Shown: piece after piece, positions 62,640 to 64,000 of the stretch
Numbering within the stretch: position 1 is the first letter of the stretch
Layout of the letters: each line of letters begins with the position of its first letter
From: Hyaloperonospora brassicae
Taxonomy: Eukaryota; Oomycota; Peronosporomycetes; Peronosporales; Peronosporaceae
Assembly: GCA_947650285.1 (NCBI GenBank)
Contig: CANTFL010001315.1
Span: forward strand, 434,001 to 498,000
DNA: 64,000 bases
Direction of reading: 5' to 3'
Translations under genes and position numbers: made by a program
Notes under the pieces: generated by a model
Told to the model about the DNA's origin: nothing
What the model saw: the letters and a program-made list of their open reading frames with translations, nothing else
The model's database searches: none

Positions 62640-62849
62640 CGCGACTCTCCTTTGATCGACTGACACGTAGGTAGAAAGTGAGCTCGATTGGCAGGTTGTT
62701 TGGTAAGTTCGTTTCGCTGGTAAGTTCGTTTCGTTGGTAAGTTCGTTTCGTTGGTGAGTTGCACGTAATTGACACGTAATTCGAGTGGTTCACTCACGAT
62801 CGTTGGTCGACTGCAATGGTACGTTTGCTAGCTACCATAAATACGAAAC

Positions 62850-64000
62850 TTACTTGGCATCGTCGTCGTCCTGCATCGCTTGCTTGAGTCGCTGCACGAG
62901 CGCAGCTTTGAACCCTTTTGTGTCAAGTCCTCGCTCCTTCAGCTTCGCCCGCAGCTCGATAACTTTCAGCTTATCGACATTGACGGCCGCACGAACCTCA
63001 TCGTCATCAGCTGTCTTAGCAGCCATACCCGACTGACTTGTCGATTTGGCCTGCTCGTTCATTGCAGCTTCGGCTGTCTCGCTTTCGTTGCTGACACTCA
63101 CTCGGACGGGTTCATCGGTCTTCTGCTTCGAGCTCTCTTGCGCAAGCTCCACTGCCTTGTCTTCCTCATTCACGCGACTAGGAGATGAAGCCTCTGCATC
63201 GCTGTGATCCACGACTGGGCCGTCCGCATTTGCCTGACGTGAAGCCGACCGCCCGCTTTCTTCGCGCACCTCTAGTCGTACAGGAGACCTGCGATCGTCC
63301 TCTTCAGCAGCACTCATTGGTTCCGCTGATTCATCCGCCTCGTTATCGGATGCACGTTGCTCGACGGTATCCTTGTTGTCGACTACCGCCGCTGGAGATC
63401 CGTCGCTATGCTCACTCGCCCTTTCCTGTCCACGCTCCACAACCTCTTCGGGCTCTCTAGACCCTTCGTCCATATCCAGGTCGCCTTCGTCCATTGCATC
63501 CTCCTCCTTCTCACTCGTCGCATGCCGGTCGGCAGTCTCTTCAACTCCGTGCTTCTTGATAGCCTTCAGATCTTCCCGAAGCTGTTTCAACTTGGTCGCA
63601 AACTCGGCTTCCATCTTTCTCAGATTCTCTTCGTGACTCTGTTCACTAGCTTTGATCTTTGCTTCATGGGCTTCCATCGACGCCGCAACAAGCTCTTGCG
63701 TCTCTTTCGTGTGCTTTGCGGGAAGATAGTTGATCGGTGGTGACGCAATAGTGACCAAAAACTTGGACTGGCGTTCGCTCTTCCGAATCATCTGCAAGTG
63801 CTCCAACTTGGCGCGCGCAATCTGCTCGCTCCGATCAAGTTCAGTGCGCGCCACCAACGCCTCCAGTCGCGCAACCTCGGCCTCTTGACGGGCTTGGTCT
63901 TCCAGATTCTTGCTCTGTGCTCTCTCTTTTTCCTCGGCCTCGTGCTGCTTTGTGTCTTGACGTTTGAACAAGTCCGTGTCCTTTTCAATCTGCCGCTTTG
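62850..64000 (-). CDS. PNN: Pinin-like protein with C-terminal SAP domain (5' end missing)
   Basis: This is an open frame of 383 codons from the window edge to TAA 62850-62852. The start lies beyond 64000. The first 120 residues match the pinin/SDK/memA domain: a Glu/Lys/Arg-rich coiled coil, then FLVTIASPPINYLPAKHTKE, corresponding to the conserved pinin segment ending in a Tyr-x-Pro-like turn. A long acidic, Ser-rich disordered region follows. The last 40 residues form a SAP motif (VDKLKVIELRAKLKERGL, then KAALVQRLKQAM), which binds AT-rich DNA or RNA. Pinin proteins act in nuclear speckles and the exon-junction complex. Human pinin has no SAP domain, so this combination is worth noting. 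Confidence 0.82.
   Translation of the reverse strand, partial: KRQIEKDTDLFKRQDTKQHEAEEKERAQSKNLEDQARQEAEVARLEALVARTELDRSEQIARAKLEHLQMIRKSERQSKFLVTIASPPINYLPAKHTKETQELVAASMEAHEAKIKASEQSHEENLRKMEAEFATKLKQLREDLKAIKKHGVEETADRHATSEKEEDAMDEGDLDMDEGSREPEEVVERGQERASEHSDGSPAAVVDNKDTVEQRASDNEADESAEPMSAAEEDDRRSPVRLEVREESGRSASRQANADGPVVDHSDAEASSPSRVNEEDKAVELAQESSKQKTDEPVRVSVSNESETAEAAMNEQAKSTSQSGMAAKTADDDEVRAAVNVDKLKVIELRAKLKERGLDTKGFKAALVQRLKQAMQDDDDAK

Noticed and set aside
62056..62797. Two long minus-strand frames around TMEM258
   Set aside because: They run through the intron microsatellite in frames other than the TMEM258 frame and lack domains.
1..64000. tRNA or rRNA genes
   Set aside because: I looked for cloverleaf-type and conserved rRNA motifs by eye and found none. 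The tRNA-like signals are only primer-binding sites.

Overview
The window looks like a piece of an oomycete genome, most likely a peronosporalean such as Phytophthora or a downy mildew (inference). Five host genes lie at the right end. Four of them carry short introns (80 to 150 bases), mostly with GTACGT donors, and their products match EB1, AMPK beta, TMEM258/OST5 and pinin families. The remaining 57 kb is dominated by LTR retrotransposons and degraded sequence. This sharp change from repeat-rich to gene-dense DNA fits the two-compartment genomes of plant-pathogenic oomycetes.

Layout. Positions 1-2490 hold no recognised gene, except the 3' scrap of a secreted-protein gene interrupted by Gypsy element D (2491-7853, minus, site duplication ATGCT). 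The 5' part of that gene, with a signal peptide, lies at 7854-8279. From 8500 to 9810 a decayed sequence is duplicated. Two related chromodomain Gypsy elements stand head to head: A (10097-18073, minus, CTTGG) and B (18406-25154, plus, TGGTA). A solo LTR of the same group is at 28278-28744 (GATTT). A degraded Copia element, E, occupies about 31459-38400. LTR relics lie at 39642-40445. Gypsy element C (44768-50703, plus, AGGAT) has LTRs with four CRE-like palindromes. After a Copia relic comes a very young Copia element, F (52038-56978, plus, ATAGC), about 0.5 kb from the first host gene.

Host genes: an EB1-type microtubule plus-end protein (minus), a basic protein of unknown function (plus), an AMPK beta subunit (plus), a TMEM258/OST5 subunit (minus) and a pinin-like SAP protein (minus, cut by the window end).

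The most unusual material is in A and B. Both carry a long antisense open frame between the chromodomain and the 3' LTR, conserved in protein sequence and partly overlapping the sense chromodomain. Both are packed with short perfect inverted repeats, roughly one per 50 bases in the stretch I counted, through LTR, gag, pol and antisense frame. At several places the stem is kept although its sequence differs between copies. Their pol regions are about 99.8 percent identical and share the same inactivating mutations, although gag, antisense frame and LTRs have diverged. All alignments and counts were done by eye.
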